Below, piece by piece: positions 25,294 to 39,127 of a stretch of DNA of 64,000 nt (the first letter of the stretch is position 1; the number at the start of each line of letters is the position of its first letter). The position numbers were made by a program, and so were the translations under genes. The DNA comes from Argopecten irradians. Lineage: Eukaryota > Mollusca > Bivalvia > Pectinida > Pectinidae. The stretch is taken from contig NC_091135.1 of NCBI RefSeq assembly GCF_041381155.1, positions 47,295,086 through 47,359,085 on the forward strand. The letters are read 5' to 3'. The notes under the pieces were generated by a model, which saw only the letters and a list, made by a program, of their open reading frames with translations, made no database searches and had not been told where the DNA came from.

Positions 25294-28200
25294 ATGACAT
25301 CTACAGGACTACTTGTGGTGCTAGCAGCTCTGACATTGCTTCATATAAGTGAAGGTAATATGTTTTAAAATGGTAATTTTAGAATTAATTCAATTTTATA
25401 TGCGTAAATCGCTTCTTTTGTTTAAATTTTCAATTTCAATATCAAGTACCCTTTTTCTTCTGTTGTGTAAAAAAAAATTATTTGTTTTTCTTGGTTGCTG
25501 TAGAACCAAGCATAAATGAAACAACTGAACCTTATCAATACAATTAGTAGAAAACTGAACCACGAATGCATTTGATAAAGTTACTAGCCACAACAGAACG
25601 TATTTAAGGATATTAAATGTATTATAGTATACGAAATACCCATTTTTAATTGAAATATGAATGTAAAAAAAACACGTTTTGTTATTTACTAGTTTTGTTC
25701 AACTGATTTTTTGTTTTCTTATTTGTCTTTGAATTAAAAAAAGTTTTGAATGGATAAACGCAAATCAACTGTTTTACTCTTACTAATATAAATTATGAAC
25801 TTTCAAACGGTCACCATATTTGCTAAAAACATTCCAAGGCCCGGAATGAAGCCATAATTGATTTGCTAAGCGTGAAGAGATTGAGCGCGCATTGTAGAAG
25901 AGTAATAATTCTGATCAAGAGTTCACAACTGCCAGATTATCGGTGTGCGTATTTTATGGAAAATGCAGAGGTAGGTATCTTTCCATTTTCTTTACCACTT
26001 TAAATTTCAATCGTTAGTTACATTAAATATTAACTGACAATTCCTTACTGAGTATAACTTATTTAATCATTTTCAAGCATTACCTTACTGACATATAAAT
26101 TTGGCAGCACATATTGTTGATTATTTGCACTTGAATATTTTCTTTTCAGATTAAAAAAAATCAATTCTTATTTATTTTTGCTCAATATACTTTCATTTCT
26201 GTACTGTTTCTCTTTAATCTTAAATATCAATTTATTTTCAAACATTTCCTACCAACTACCAATAGTATGTATACTTTCCCAGTAATACTCCCACACAAAA
26301 TAAGATTAAAAAAAACTAAATTAATGTAGTTATTTACAGTTACATGTTTACGAACACTATCTTTTACAATACTGACTTATTAACTCGATTATTGTATCCT
26401 TATTAACATTTTCTCCAGAGATAATCCGTTTAAGTTACAATACTATCGTTATTTATTATCCGTTTTTAACTTTAACTAGTGCTTATTTAGAGGTGTAGAG
26501 CTAGCAATATAAAAGATACTAGACTCATGACATCAATGTTTACTGCCGCAGTCCCACACTTCGCATGCTCTCACTCTATCATGATATACCTGTATTCCGT
26601 TTAAAGTAACCAAGTATAATGGTATATTCATTAGACATATCCATTTCTACCATTATCTGTGCAGACATTTTATTCATCAACTACTTTTTCCAGTTCATTG
26701 ATAGTGTTTTTTACAGTATTATTCATACAGTATAGGACACAATTATACGTATTTACATCTACTAGCCATTCTTATATATAGCTTAAATCTATCACATTTT
26801 GGATTTTGTAAAGAGACAAACACTTGACAGATAAAAGGGGTTCGATCTCAAATACTTATTAAATGCCGCATTCTGATAAAGCATTATCAAATTAAATTCC
26901 AATGCCAAGGTTGAATTGTTTGGATGTAAGAATGGAGGAAGAAAACACAGGATAGAGGCTGTCACGGTGATGTAGAAATAACAACTGTTTTGAAAGTTGC
27001 CGATGTTTTCATATTTTGATAGTAGATACATATTTTCCGTCAATTGGATGCAAAGATGCCAGTCTGTGAAGCTGGGAGTTGTGTTTTGTTGACGTTATAT
27101 GGTAAGAATAATGAAAAAAAAAATGAAAAAAAAAATTGTGTATATATTCATTTGCAGTTTCAAAACTAGAACACATACACAATTTTGTTTCAATGAAAAT
27201 TCAGAATGCTTTCTTTCTTTTACCAGATAAGATTTCTGTTATTGAATGACAAAATCCATTAAAAATAAAAATCCAAAAAGGTAAAAAAACACTGAATAAA
27301 AATGACGTTATTTCAATTCTGTATAATGAATAAATATTCAGGCCCCCTAAAGGTCGTAGTAAACGAGTTTGATACTGTCTATAGCATATTTTCTATACTT
27401 TCATATCGACACACCTCATAGTCGATAAGAAAAAAAAACCGCTGCTTACATTTTCAATTGCTAAACCCCTGCTTTTGTCCTATTTACTTTTCTTTTATAC
27501 TTTTCTATATTTAAAATTTTTGTTCTTTAAATAATGTTACATGTAATAATAAAAAATAAATAAATAAATAAAAACTATGAGTTATGTCATGTCTGAATAA
27601 AGACTTTTAGTAAAGTTTTTGTCAAAATAAGCGCCATTTGTTATACGGGTTTAAGTGGAAAATTAAATTTTATTGCCTTACCCAAACGCTGCTATTCTCA
27701 ACAACTTTAATGTATACATAATTTGCACTTTTCTGATACTAAGTAACTATTTACATCGATCCAATCTGTCGAAAACAGATCATCATATTCGGATACTTTG
27801 ACAGAATATCATATCAATAGTAAAATCCTATACATAAAAAACTGGAAAAAAATGGAACTCAAACTTATGCTTGATATCGACATCAATTACGGAATATCGG
27901 CATAATAAATTTAGTAGGAGTGAAGTAGTACGATCAACTTGCAAAATGTAGATTTAAACAAAATAGAATACTCTTGAAGAAGTAACGAACTCTACAAGAG
28001 GAGAGTGAGGTTGGACAACTGAAAAAATAAAGGATATTCATGAATGCCTGTGTCATGAAAAAGAAAATAAGTTCAATTCGCCATTTGATTTTTCTATTAT
28101 ATTTGGGTAAACTATTTACTACCTTAATTATCTATAAAAGGAATGCCTAATGTCTAGTTATCAGAACAATCGTAGGACAAATACAAGATGACATTTGGTA

Positions 28201-31200
28201 TTAGTATATAGATAGATACCGCTGTGTGATTGGTGATTGGGACACCCCCTATAGATAGTGGAGTGGGGCAGCTCTCCGAATATATCAATACTCAAGTACA
28301 GAGTTTGTGACAAGCCGGCGTCTATTTAAATGAATGATGATCAGCCCGGTCGTCTCTGAAGTTTAAAATCTAATTAATCAAATAGTATATATCTATCTTT
28401 CCTTGATATCAAAGACAAACCAAATAGTTATTAATTGATTTCGCCTCACGAACTCTATGGGTATGACATAGAGATCTTCTGAAAGTGGATAGGTCTATAA
28501 ATATATTATATCATCTATGTAGGATCATCAACACAATAGGTGATAGATAGTAAGAATCAATACACTATTAAAGGTATTTATTACTAGGCACAAATATGGA
28601 ACTTCCTTTATTTTTTTATTACTATTCAAGGAAGAAAATGTCATATACGTGGTATAGATATCGAATATGAAATAAACATTGCTTTTTGTTTATTATGTTT
28701 AAAGTTGCACTAAAATCCAATCGTTGCGTAATAGACATGAAACTTTGCACATTAAAGCATTGCCTCTATCGACAATATGGAGTATCATTGGTCAAAACAA
28801 AACTGCATTTCTTGTGAATAGTAGGGCGAAAGCGTATTTATTTACGCACAATCAGGGGTAACGCCATGCTACCAAAATTGGGAATGGGGAGATATTTTGA
28901 CCAGAACTTTTATTTTGCAATAAAGACTAACAATAACTACAACAATATCCCTAATACTAGTTAAGATGCTAAAAAGTCCTGTGATAATTTAAATGCCGCT
29001 TTCGTCCCTGTTGCACAAAAATTGTGAAAATATGGAAATCGACGTCGTGCGGCAACTCAAAACCACTTCATGTTTTCATAATTTGTAAGCTGCTCTTATT
29101 TTCTTATAAATTGCACTTAGTACTACCGCGATATTAGAAACTATTGATATTCCTTAACCTTAGAATAACCAATGTTTATGTTAAGAGTAGAAACAAGAAA
29201 TTATGCAAATAATTTTGTTTGTGTGGGTACGGACGTTTCACATTAACTATATATATATTTGATATACATCGTTCTTATATAGTTTTTTTTCTTCAAAATT
29301 CACAATTTACTAAAGGAGATCTCACAACCTGTGTAAGAATATTATCGAAAAATACTAGAATCTTAATAATGTTTTAGTAATATACATATCAGTTATGGAC
29401 CTTTGTTGAGGGCGTAGCCCGAGGTCATTATTTAGAATTATACAATTGTACACCATATGAACCGAAACAAAAGTTCTTAGTTTTATATTAGAATTGTCAT
29501 CTCTTTAACAAATATAAAAAAAACCAACGCCATCCTGAAGAATGCAGCGTTAGAAATTCGCAAAGGAATATTGACTCGGTGTTTCTAAAAATGGAAACAC
29601 CGAGTCAATATGCTACATATTGAACGTCATGTGATCATGTATTAGCAAATGAAAATAGTGGAAAATCACAACAGATCTATTATATGTATGTATGTATTAT
29701 GGAGAATTCAATAGACTTATTACGATAAATCAGTTCAAAGTAAAAAGAAGAATACCTTATCAATACACAAGAAAGAAAGTTACCTCTAACATAAATGGGC
29801 GTCGTTATATAAGTACAGATATTGGCTGTCATGTAAATAAGATGCCCCGTCAGCTCCAGTAAAGACAGTGTTGTCAGCATGAACTGTATACTTGTAATCC
29901 TACCCATACCAGATACTGTCTGGGTATCCAGAGACAAGACTATCTATAAATAATACAGGTCAGATGTCGGATCAGACTTAAATTGGCTTTTTGGCAATGT
30001 TAAAACTAATCAGATGTCAAGAGAAATGAGATGTTAATCTGACAGTGATCCCCTATATGACCAGAGTTTAAGACGTGAGGCATGGATACGGCTCGATATT
30101 TGTCGATCAAAGTCGAAGTGAAACGCATGTTCACTATGAAGTGTATATGGGAGATTCCTTTGTTCAAATGTCAGTAAATTGGCGAAATTTGAAAGAATAC
30201 TAGAAAGATAATTTTAGATGTTGCCTTTCAGTAATAAAAATATTATCATATATGGTATGTAGAATACATGTAGCGTAAACACATAGAACTGTTCATGTTG
30301 TTTTTGTGGTAATTAATGCGGCTCGGACCTTATTTAGAACTTTGAGGGAGTAAACTTAGTGTATCAATATAGCGTATATTTAAAGATTATACTTTTCACT
30401 ATTTAGATAAAATGTATTAAACTTATTTTTTCTACATCATAATCCAGTGAAAACGAAGGAATTCTTTAGACTTGACCATAATATAATGTTAATGTTGTTG
30501 CTGCAGATTAAAGTGAACAGTCGGGCAAGGATGGCTAAAGTCGGTAAAAATGGTGTGAATGTATCCAGTATAATTTCTTATGAAATGGAAAAACAAAATC
30601 TCTCGTCAAAATCTGTCTGCGTACGAAGAAATTAATTTAAAGTATGGAAATTCTAAAACGTCCTCCCGGCTCACTATGTCCGTAGTTACATTTCCACTCA
30701 GCCTCGCTTTCAATGCTTTCAACTTTTCTTTACTTTAATGGTCAGAACTGGGAAACTAAGGAGAACTTGACCGTCGTATTAATATGTGAGAACTTTTGGA
30801 AGGCCAATGAACGCATTTAGACTGGTTTTCTTTGCCCGACTATTCACTTTAAAAAAATTTATAAACGATAATTTGATATTTTAAACATATGAACCAAATC
30901 GCAGTTTAAGTTCACTCATCGTCTGATATCGAGAGATACTTCATCTACAGCGCACTCAGAATCACATGTAAATCATTCAGTCATCTATAAATAGAAATCC
31001 ATGTTCCATGAGTAATGGTCACATGCTCCAATTTTCTGATATTAATCCATCTCATTTATCTCTATATTTCTTCAAAATAAAATTATCCCGTCATCATTTA
31101 TATAATATCTTTATTTGTATAATCCCATTGTGCACCTTGGTTAGACTTACCCATGAGAGAGCTGGTCAGGGTTACGGGCGTGGTGATATGGAGAAAGGAA

Positions 31201-34200
31201 TGAGCGGTCACATGGTTTGACCTTGCATTCCACCTGGGTCAAAACCTACCCTTAGTTTAGAACGTAACCGGTAACGTATGTCAGACAAGTACTTTTCTGA
31301 GGAATTATGTGGTGGAGCTATCTAAATCACATTCAAACAGCTATCTAGTGTAGGATAAAAAAGATTATTTTTGTCATCATAGATTAATAACCTGTCACCA
31401 GATGAATTGGTTGTATTGGTATTTCAGAGGAAACAAACCTTTCTTATCGCCTAGGTCAGGTGCATGTTTAGCTTTCTCGTAATTGCTTATATAAATTCGG
31501 AGAACAGTGGGTTTTTTTCTATAGATGAAACTCAATGATGCCTGGTTTTATAAATGTTTTTGTTGTTTAGTTAATGTTGAGTTTGGAGATTATATTTTTG
31601 TTAATATGTTAGTATTTTATTTATTTTATTTTATTACTTACATCTAAACACAAACGATGTGGAGAAGAATTTTTTTACCTACCGTTAAGGTTCACTTTAA
31701 GTAAAAAAAAACCTGTCGAAACATCATAATAGATGGTCCCGAAAGAACAATGTCCTGCCTGTGTTCAGAACACAGACGGAGTAGTACTACAACTCGACAA
31801 AATTATAACTATGATATTTACCATGGTACCAGCTTGCAGTGGAAACAATCTGAACTAATGAGATACCAAGGATCATACTATTGAGTTATTAGTAACACTT
31901 CTACATGTATTTCTGTTTTAGCCAGTCGATATGAATGGGACTATTTCTAGCGATCGATGCACATTTTCTCTCTTAGGGGTCTGCTCCGCTCAGTGAATAT
32001 TGCCAAATATTATGGAGAAGGATATTTTTGTTCAAACATATGTTAGTAAATTTTATGTCTCGATTTTCTGTTACCAGGGTTACCCTCTACTTGTGGACCA
32101 TGTTTCAAACAGCCATCCTATAAAGGTCCTACTACAGTACTGGAGGCCCAGACTTCCCAGTCTGTGGCACAGTTCGAGCACGAGCTCAGGGTCACACCCG
32201 TGAAGGTCGACGTACAGGTGACACCGGAAACAGGTCCCCGGTCTATATTTCCGGGTGTTGGCTCGGCACAGCGGGACGACGATGAATCAGACCCGTATGG
32301 AGGTGTAATTTACAAATACAATGATGAAGCGGTGACCCTTTATGTACCCAACAGGAACGATGGAAACTCAAACGGGACAGCCATTTATACTGGTGAGTTC
32401 AATTCTTGTCCAAAGTAAAATCAAGGATAAATATTTCATGGCGATATTTTGTTTTCATTTGTGCTGTTTTCACAAACAATATCAATAACTTTTCAATTCT
32501 TGCAGGTGGTTTCACTTGGTCCGGCCCCACTCATTTGAAAGCGAAGAGGGTCACAGTGCGAGTCCGTGCTTGGTCTCCAAAGGACTTTCCCTGTCCTGAC
32601 TTTTCCATATCCCGTACTGTACAGTCTGGTTCAGGTACAACATCAACAAATCGTCTCCGCACCATGGCGGAAGCGAAATAAAATACAAAACCATTCATCT
32701 TTAAGGCCTATTACTATTGTCTAAGTCTGTTGTCTCTTGTGTTTGTCATTGTATGTTAGGAAAGGGCTTTCATACGCTGCGAAAGGGTTTGCCCTATCCT
32801 TTTGTCTTAAATTTTGACAATAAAACATGTTTACACTAACACCTCTAATGAAACCATGCCATCAATGATTATTTTAATCACTTTCCAGGGACACAATCTT
32901 TCCTGGAGCTTGCCCATAGTCTGGGTGCCGTTCCGGAATATGTGACGGTTCAAATCAGGCATGGTAGTTCTAATTCGATCTCGGACGGAGTAGGTAGGTA
33001 ACACATATACAATATCTGAGGTGGTATCAGCGACTTTCTTCTTAAACGTTGATGATCTATATGTGGTTTGTTTTACTTAATTCAACGTCCCATTCGTATG
33101 GGCCAATTAAGGAGTAAATGTGTTTGAAGTATGCTAATGCGGTGATTGTTTGCGTACTACAGACTGATGTATATTCGTTTTATGTTGCCTTTTTGTAGCT
33201 GGCATTGCATTGCTCTTTAAACTTGCAGTCACATTGTGACATCGTACTGAAAACATGCAGCTATCAAAGGACACCAGTTTTCTCACTCGTTAGACAATTA
33301 ACTTTTAAGGAACAACCAACTTAATGAAAACAAAATACCTTAAAATGGCCCCTGTGTATACAAGATGGAGCCCAGGATAGAATTTTGACCCGGCAGCTGA
33401 TTGGCTGGCTAATTATGAATTTCAAAAGTAAAAATTCTTTCTGACAGGTAATCATTCCTAGATAACAATGATATGAATTTGGAAATTCATATTGAGATTT
33501 AGGTTCAAAATATCAATTTTGATAATGAATAGGTAAACACATTAGAATTTCATGAAAAATGCGCCTGATTTTAAAATGGCTACCCTGGTTGGAGTTTGAG
33601 CTGAAGGACCCAAACTTTTTTTCTATCTAGTGGTATATGAGAACCTAGACTTTAATTATAGAACACAATAGCTAACTAATATTCAGCTATTTTGATAATA
33701 CATTGTAAAACATTAACAAACTTTAACACTGTGGTTTATAAAAAAATATTTATTTGCTTGTTCTCTTTAAACGAAGTCAATATTTCCGATGGTTTCTTAC
33801 CATTTGACAGTAAAAGTGATAATTTATTACATAAGATATATAAAATGTTAATTAAAATATTCTTGATTTTTATATTGTTTTATTGATAATCAGTAACTCA
33901 GACAATAAATGTGTAACAGGAAATAAGTCATGTTTTTGTGGGTTCAGGGAGACGGTTTCACTTTGTAAGAATTACATTGATAAGTTGTGTGCTTTATCAC
34001 TACTTCGCACGTGCATATATTGTATTCTAGTGTATTTTATATCAATATAGATGATTTTTTACCAAAGGGATATTTATTTTTATAAAGGCTATGTGATGAC
34101 GTCACCAATGACATCAATAAATACGTCATGGGGCGGTGTATTGTATGGTTACAATGAGAGTCACATCCGGATATGGCTGCCCAGTACGGCTAATGGTATA

Positions 34201-36970
34201 AACTTTGCAAGTAAAACTATGTTACATTGTATGAGACAGTTAAAAAAAATCTTAACAGCATTAATTACCTGACGACCTAAAGCCAAGGTCAGCATTGTAA
34301 CAAATATAAAGTTCATCATCCCATTGGATTCTATGTAAACTTTGCATACGACGTAAACTTCCTTGCATTCCTAAATACCATTTTTTGCTTACCATGCCAT
34401 TTTTTTTATCAAATGAAGTCAGAGAACCTGATATTTAAAAGAAAATGTTTACCTTGATAAACTTGTCTGTTTTTCAAATGAGATTGTGATAATCACGATG
34501 TTGACATTTTAATCTATCAGGACATCTATACAGTTCTGCTGACGGTTGGGGCAGAACACAAGGCGAAACTCAGAATACTGGAACTCTTATAGTGAAGATG
34601 TGGAAATTCTTCAATGGCGAAGATTTCTTCAGCCAAACCAAAGTCATCAACAATAAAGCAGCATCTGTCGTTAAAGAGGTGGCATTCACGTCCTCGTCGT
34701 TCGACACAACCAACGATCTCCTCTCCGTTATGGTATGTGACAGGTATCGTCATCATCGTGTAAAGGACTCAGCCCGCTATAGTGTACCCGTCTATAATAT
34801 GGGACTAAATGTAATCAATTACTTTTTGTAAACTACTGATCTATTATGGCCTAGTTGAGAGGGCGTTATTGCCTCATAATTGTCGAGGAATCGAAAAGTG
34901 CTTTAGCCGAACACCTTTTTGAGGCATCGAAGGTTCTTAGTTGTTTTTGCTTTTAGGCCTAACGTTTCGTTTTCAATATTTACAGGTTAAAGCCACTGAT
35001 GGACCGAATGTCAACTATCTGTTCCCTGCCACTGGCGCTGTACAGAATGCTAAGACAACCGGAGCCTATGGCGGACTTGTCTACTCTTACTCCACTTCCG
35101 GTATAAAACTATGGCAGCCACCACGTTACAATGGTTACCTGATCTATGTTAACGACAACTGGGGTGGAGGAGCGTTCGGACAAAGTTCAAACTCGGCCCA
35201 GTTAGTGGTCCGGGCATGGAGCCCCTATAACACATGTAAGATATTATAGTATTTATAATAGTTTTATACTGTATTGTAGATTCGTGAAGCATTCACGGCG
35301 ACTGGTTGGCATCTGCTGTCATGTTATTTGTTTAATGTTCGTCCTTGTGAGGAAAGCTCAGAATTCTAAAAATCTAAAAAAAATGATCGTTTCGGAGAAA
35401 GGGATGTCTGGTGCGTCCTTCTTCATTTTAATGTTACCGGGCGGGAAGAACTAGAAATGATAAAAAAATACCAACAAAGACACACAACAGCAGTCTTTGA
35501 ATAAAAAAAGTCATCACACGTATGTACAACAACACTTAGGAAGCTATTCATTAATGACCTTAGCTATAAAAAAATCAGTCGAAATTTTGTTCAAATATGT
35601 ACAATATTGGATGAATATTCTCTTCTATTCTATAATTCTCTTATTCATTTAATCATGTATGCCAAAACTTAGATATTTTAATAAAATAGTTTTTGAATAA
35701 GCTTGATTTCGTTGCAATAACAATATATTTTGTTTCTAAAGGTCCAACAACAGTCGCTACTACGTCGACAAACGTTCCCACCTCTACGGCTAAGACAACG
35801 TCTGTGAATATCGTCTCAGTACTCTCTGGAAAACACATAGCACCGTCTGTTGTCGGACAGTCATTGGTAACGAATACAAGCGTTTTAATGAAAGGACACG
35901 ATTCTAGTACAAATACTATAACATCGACCGACACATTTCAGGGACGTAAGTTGAAAATAAGAATAATGTTTACTTTCTCTTAAAATTATTGATGAACTAT
36001 TGAGAGCATTTTGATTGATGTGCTTTTGTGTTACACTTCCTCGTCATTATGTATGCTTTGGAAATATTCAAAAAGACCCATTTATATTCGATACAGTCAA
36101 GTATCTGATGCACATAGTAGGTATATTACTTTCATTGAAAGTTACAGTTGTGAGATCGTACAATCACCGATGTGTGCACGCTTTTTTTGGTATATTTGGT
36201 ATATTGTGCGATTCTACAACTGTATATGGAATCTTCCTTTGATTCATGTGATTACCTTGTGAGTTGATTTGAATATAGACATTAAGGTTCACGTTATACT
36301 TGTATACATTTATTTATATGTCTTGCATTATGGGTCTTGTAAATGCAATTCATCCTTTCGGTCTATGTCATGCTTTAGATTTGGTCAGACTTTTCCTTCG
36401 TCATTATTTTGGTCCAGAGCATCATTCGATAATCTTTATCTTCGGAATGACTGATAAGCTATTTTGTTTATTGTAATTTAAATGTGAACGTTTTGATATT
36501 TCTACATCCATTTGTATACTGGTTCCCCTTCGGACCCCTTGAATAACTTAAAGCGAATCTTCATTCTTTTCTGTCCTGTTTCGCTTATTGAGTCACTAAA
36601 CATCCGTTCTTAGGAAAGGAAATGGTTATCCCGGCGATATATTTTCAATTATTCTAACAATTAACCATTGAGTGAACATCAGGAAATAATTACCATGACC
36701 TTGACCTACTGACCTTTGTGCATGTTTCCAGTATCGTTAGACCTGCCATGGTGGGTCGTTGGTGTAGCTGGTGGAGTCACGTTACTTCTCCTGATCGGAA
36801 GTATCAGTGGGGTCGTATTAGGTATACAGAAGGTCAAGGCCACAGGAAAAGTGGAGACCAGAGAGCCACGTTTTAGCGACAGGAGCACAATGGAGACCAA
36901 GAACAGAGGATCGCACTTTCACGAGAAAAGCAATGACAGAACAAATGCCAAGGTCAGCATGATATTTTAA
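25294..36970 (+). CDS. Predicted type I membrane protein with three novel extracellular repeats
   Basis: Nine exons join in one frame into 545 residues: 25294-25354, 32078-32392, 32506-32634, 32889-32993, 34088-34210, 34521-34732, 34986-35235, 35742-35945, 36732-36970. Most junctions are phase 1. Residues 1-20 are a hydrophobic signal peptide. Residues about 22-398 hold three diverged copies of a roughly 120-residue repeat. Each has a (Y/W)GG(V/L)(I/L/V)Y.Y core, then (V/I).(L/I)(Y/W).P and a C-terminal (V/I)(R/K)(A/M)W motif; copies 1 and 3 end in RAWSP. About 399-466 are a Ser/Thr-rich, probably O-glycosylated stalk. About 473-497 are one transmembrane helix (WWVVGVAGGVTLLLLIGSIS). About 500-545 are a basic cytoplasmic tail. 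I do not recognise the repeat family. The signal exon is joined across a 6.7-kb intron only by phase and good fit, which is the weakest link. A second possible ending splices 36952 to 37495 (ten residues, then stop); AATAAA at 37728 would serve it. Confidence 0.8.
25355..32077 (+). other. Large first intron of the repeat-receptor gene
   Basis: A 6.7-kb intron, strongly AT-rich with homopolymer runs (for example 27110-27140). No exon with good splice sites was seen inside. It contains a short perfect hairpin at 29568-29611. Confidence 0.5.
29568..29611. repeat. Perfect 18-bp stem-loop in intron
   Basis: ATATTGACTCGGTGTTTC is followed by an 8-base loop and then its exact reverse complement. 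Stems this perfect are rare by chance in the surrounding AT-rich intron. No flanking target duplication is evident. Confidence 0.8.
33060..33210. repeat. Possible dispersed mollusc repeat fragment in intron 4
   Basis: The segment with TTCAACGTCCCATTCG and GGGCCAATTAAGGAG looks like a decayed copy of a dispersed repeat I have seen in bivalve sequence, with an 'AACGTCC...ATTTAAGGA' core. This is recognition from memory only. Confidence 0.3.
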
Positions 36971-37087
36971 AGATATTGAATCTAAGACATATAAATATTG
37001 AACGTATATCGGGTGGGTATAGTTGAAGAGCGAAAACCCTTTACGAGATTATATAGGGATTTAGAGGACACTTGTCCTAATACTTGG

Positions 37088-37192
37088 GTTTGCCATCAAT
37101 CTGATTAAAACCAGCTCTTAATACGCTTACGCTATTACGCTTCATAGCGTAAGCGTATTGAAGAGCTGGTTTTAATCAGATTGGTTTGCCAT
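37088..37192. mobile_element. 87-bp hairpin element with 9-bp target duplication
   Basis: Bases 37097-37183 form an almost perfect foldback of about 38 bp per arm (outer end CAATCTGATTAAAACCAGCT) with a loop of a few bases. GTTTGCCAT flanks it on both sides (37088-37096 and 37184-37192), a clean 9-bp target duplication. It is far too small to code for anything and must have been moved in trans. It lies between the two possible last exons of the repeat-receptor gene. Confidence 0.85.
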
Positions 37193-37727
37193 GGGTACAC
37201 GTTGATGTATTATAGTTCCCGACTAAGTCTGCCAAAAAAATTAACAAAACAAATACAAAGGTTAAACTTGTTAATAAACCCGATTCATTTATCATATAGC
37301 AGTTTTGTCATAAAATAACTTTCGTTCCTGTACAATTATATGTATTATACAAATTCCATTTCTACAGTATTTTTCAACGTTTGTTCTCAATATAAAAATA
37401 ACGACGTACATGTTGTGTGTGATGAAGAAATAATCTTATAATTAATTCAGGAATTCCGTTAAGTTGATACTGTTACCTTTACAGAACCCTATGAGGAAGC
37501 ACAGACAAGCGTGGTAGACGCAAGAGACTTATCTCCCTTGAATAGAACAGGTGCTCCTAGGAACACCTGGTGTTCCACTAGTTGCTTGGTGAAATCCTCT
37601 ACTTTCCTGCTGGTCCGACGTCCAGCCACGAGTGTTGTAGCCGATCGATGTTGTGTACAGTATTAATGATAGTCCGGTGTTTAATCGTTGATTTTCATTT
37701 CTTTGTCCTGTTAACTGTTCTTTACTT

Positions 37728-37733
37728 AATAAA
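37728..37733 (+). terminator. Candidate polyadenylation signal
   Basis: AATAAA follows the possible alternative terminal exon (37495 onward) of the repeat-receptor gene by about 200 bp. Confidence 0.4.
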
Positions 37734-38551
37734 CAAGTGAGAATATAGATTTCTTACGCTAATGAAATATAACCAAATTGAAAACTTTTAAGTATATAGA
37801 GGTTTTTTTCTTTCTTTCTTTGACGTATTTGCATTCATTCGATTAATTCATTCTAACACATAATCGTCAGCGTTCCGTTTCAGAAAGGACGTCATTTTGC
37901 GGCAAAAATAACTGCCTTATCTGGTGTCATTGGTGACAAACGTCACAAACGTTAGCGAAACAGTGCAGAGAAAACGGTCGAATAAACATAGGCAAAGACA
38001 CGAACAATGGCCGCGTGTAATACTACACGTTTGTTAGAAAGTTTGCAAAATCAATTTTGTAGTCTTAAATCTAAACATGGAAAGATAAGCAAAATATTGA
38101 TATTACTATATTGCCTTCTAAAACGTCACTTAATATACCTGTCGGTTGGTTAGGTATTATGGTCTACTGGTTTTGCGTATTTCTTGAAAGTGAATATAAC
38201 AATATTGAAAACAAGAGGCCCATGGGCCTTAACGGTCATCTGACTCATGGCACAAAACAACAAAGTCACAGTATAAAGTATTGGTTAACGATTAATATAA
38301 ACAATACAAGGAACTCCTTAGTTGAATATATGCAAGTTTCTGAAAAAGGTAAATGTCATTTGTTGAACAAACTTGGTAGCCCTTCATCCAAATATGGTCG
38401 AAACCCATTCAAGGATTAATATAAGGAGTCAGATTTTAAAGCCATTTCAGCAAAGGTCCCATTTTGGACCTCGGTCATACTATCCCCATGGGTCTTACCT
38501 CGGTCCTTTATAAAATATGATTGTCCTTACCTAAAGTTCCCCCTTCTGAAT

Positions 38552-39123
38552 CAATTAAAACCACTATAGACCAATTTTCATTGAGATCGGAGACTGAAAC
38601 CTTAAAACAGGAAGTGGGCCAGCGGCCATCTTGGAATACCAAAATCTTTACGAAAATGTTTGCATGTTGTTCGGCATCAATTAAAACCCCTATAGACCAA
38701 TTTTCATTGAGATCGGAGACTGAAACCTTAAAACAGGAAGTGGGCTAGCGACCATCTTGGAATACCAAAATCTTTACGAAAATGTTTGCATGTTGTTCAG
38801 CATCAATTAAAACCCCTATAGACCATATTTTCATTGAGATCGGAGACTGAAACCTTAAAACAGGAAGTGGGCAAGCGGCCATCTTGGAATACCAAAATCT
38901 TTACGAAAATGTTTGCATGTTGTTCGGCATCAATTAAAACCCCTATAGACCAATTTTCATTGAGATCGGAGACTGAAACCTTAAAACAGGAAGTGGGCCA
39001 GCGGCCATCTTGGAATACCAAAATCTTTACGAAAATGTTTGCATGTTGTTCGGCATCAATTAAAACCCCTATAGACCAATTTTTATTGAGATCGGAGACT
39101 GAAACCTTAAAACAGGAAGTGAG
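38552..39123. repeat. 126-bp tandem array, about 4.5 copies
   Basis: Unit starts recur at 38552, 38678, 38804, 38931 and 39057, spaced 126-127 bp. Copies are nearly identical, so expansion was recent or copies are being homogenised. Each unit contains GAGATCGGAGACTGAAACCT. Confidence 0.92.
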
Positions 39124-39127
39124 CCAG

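Noticed and set aside
32406-32681. 91-residue open frame in the receptor gene as a separate gene
   Set aside because: Only 32506-32634 is a real exon, bounded by good splice sites; the rest is intron read in frame.
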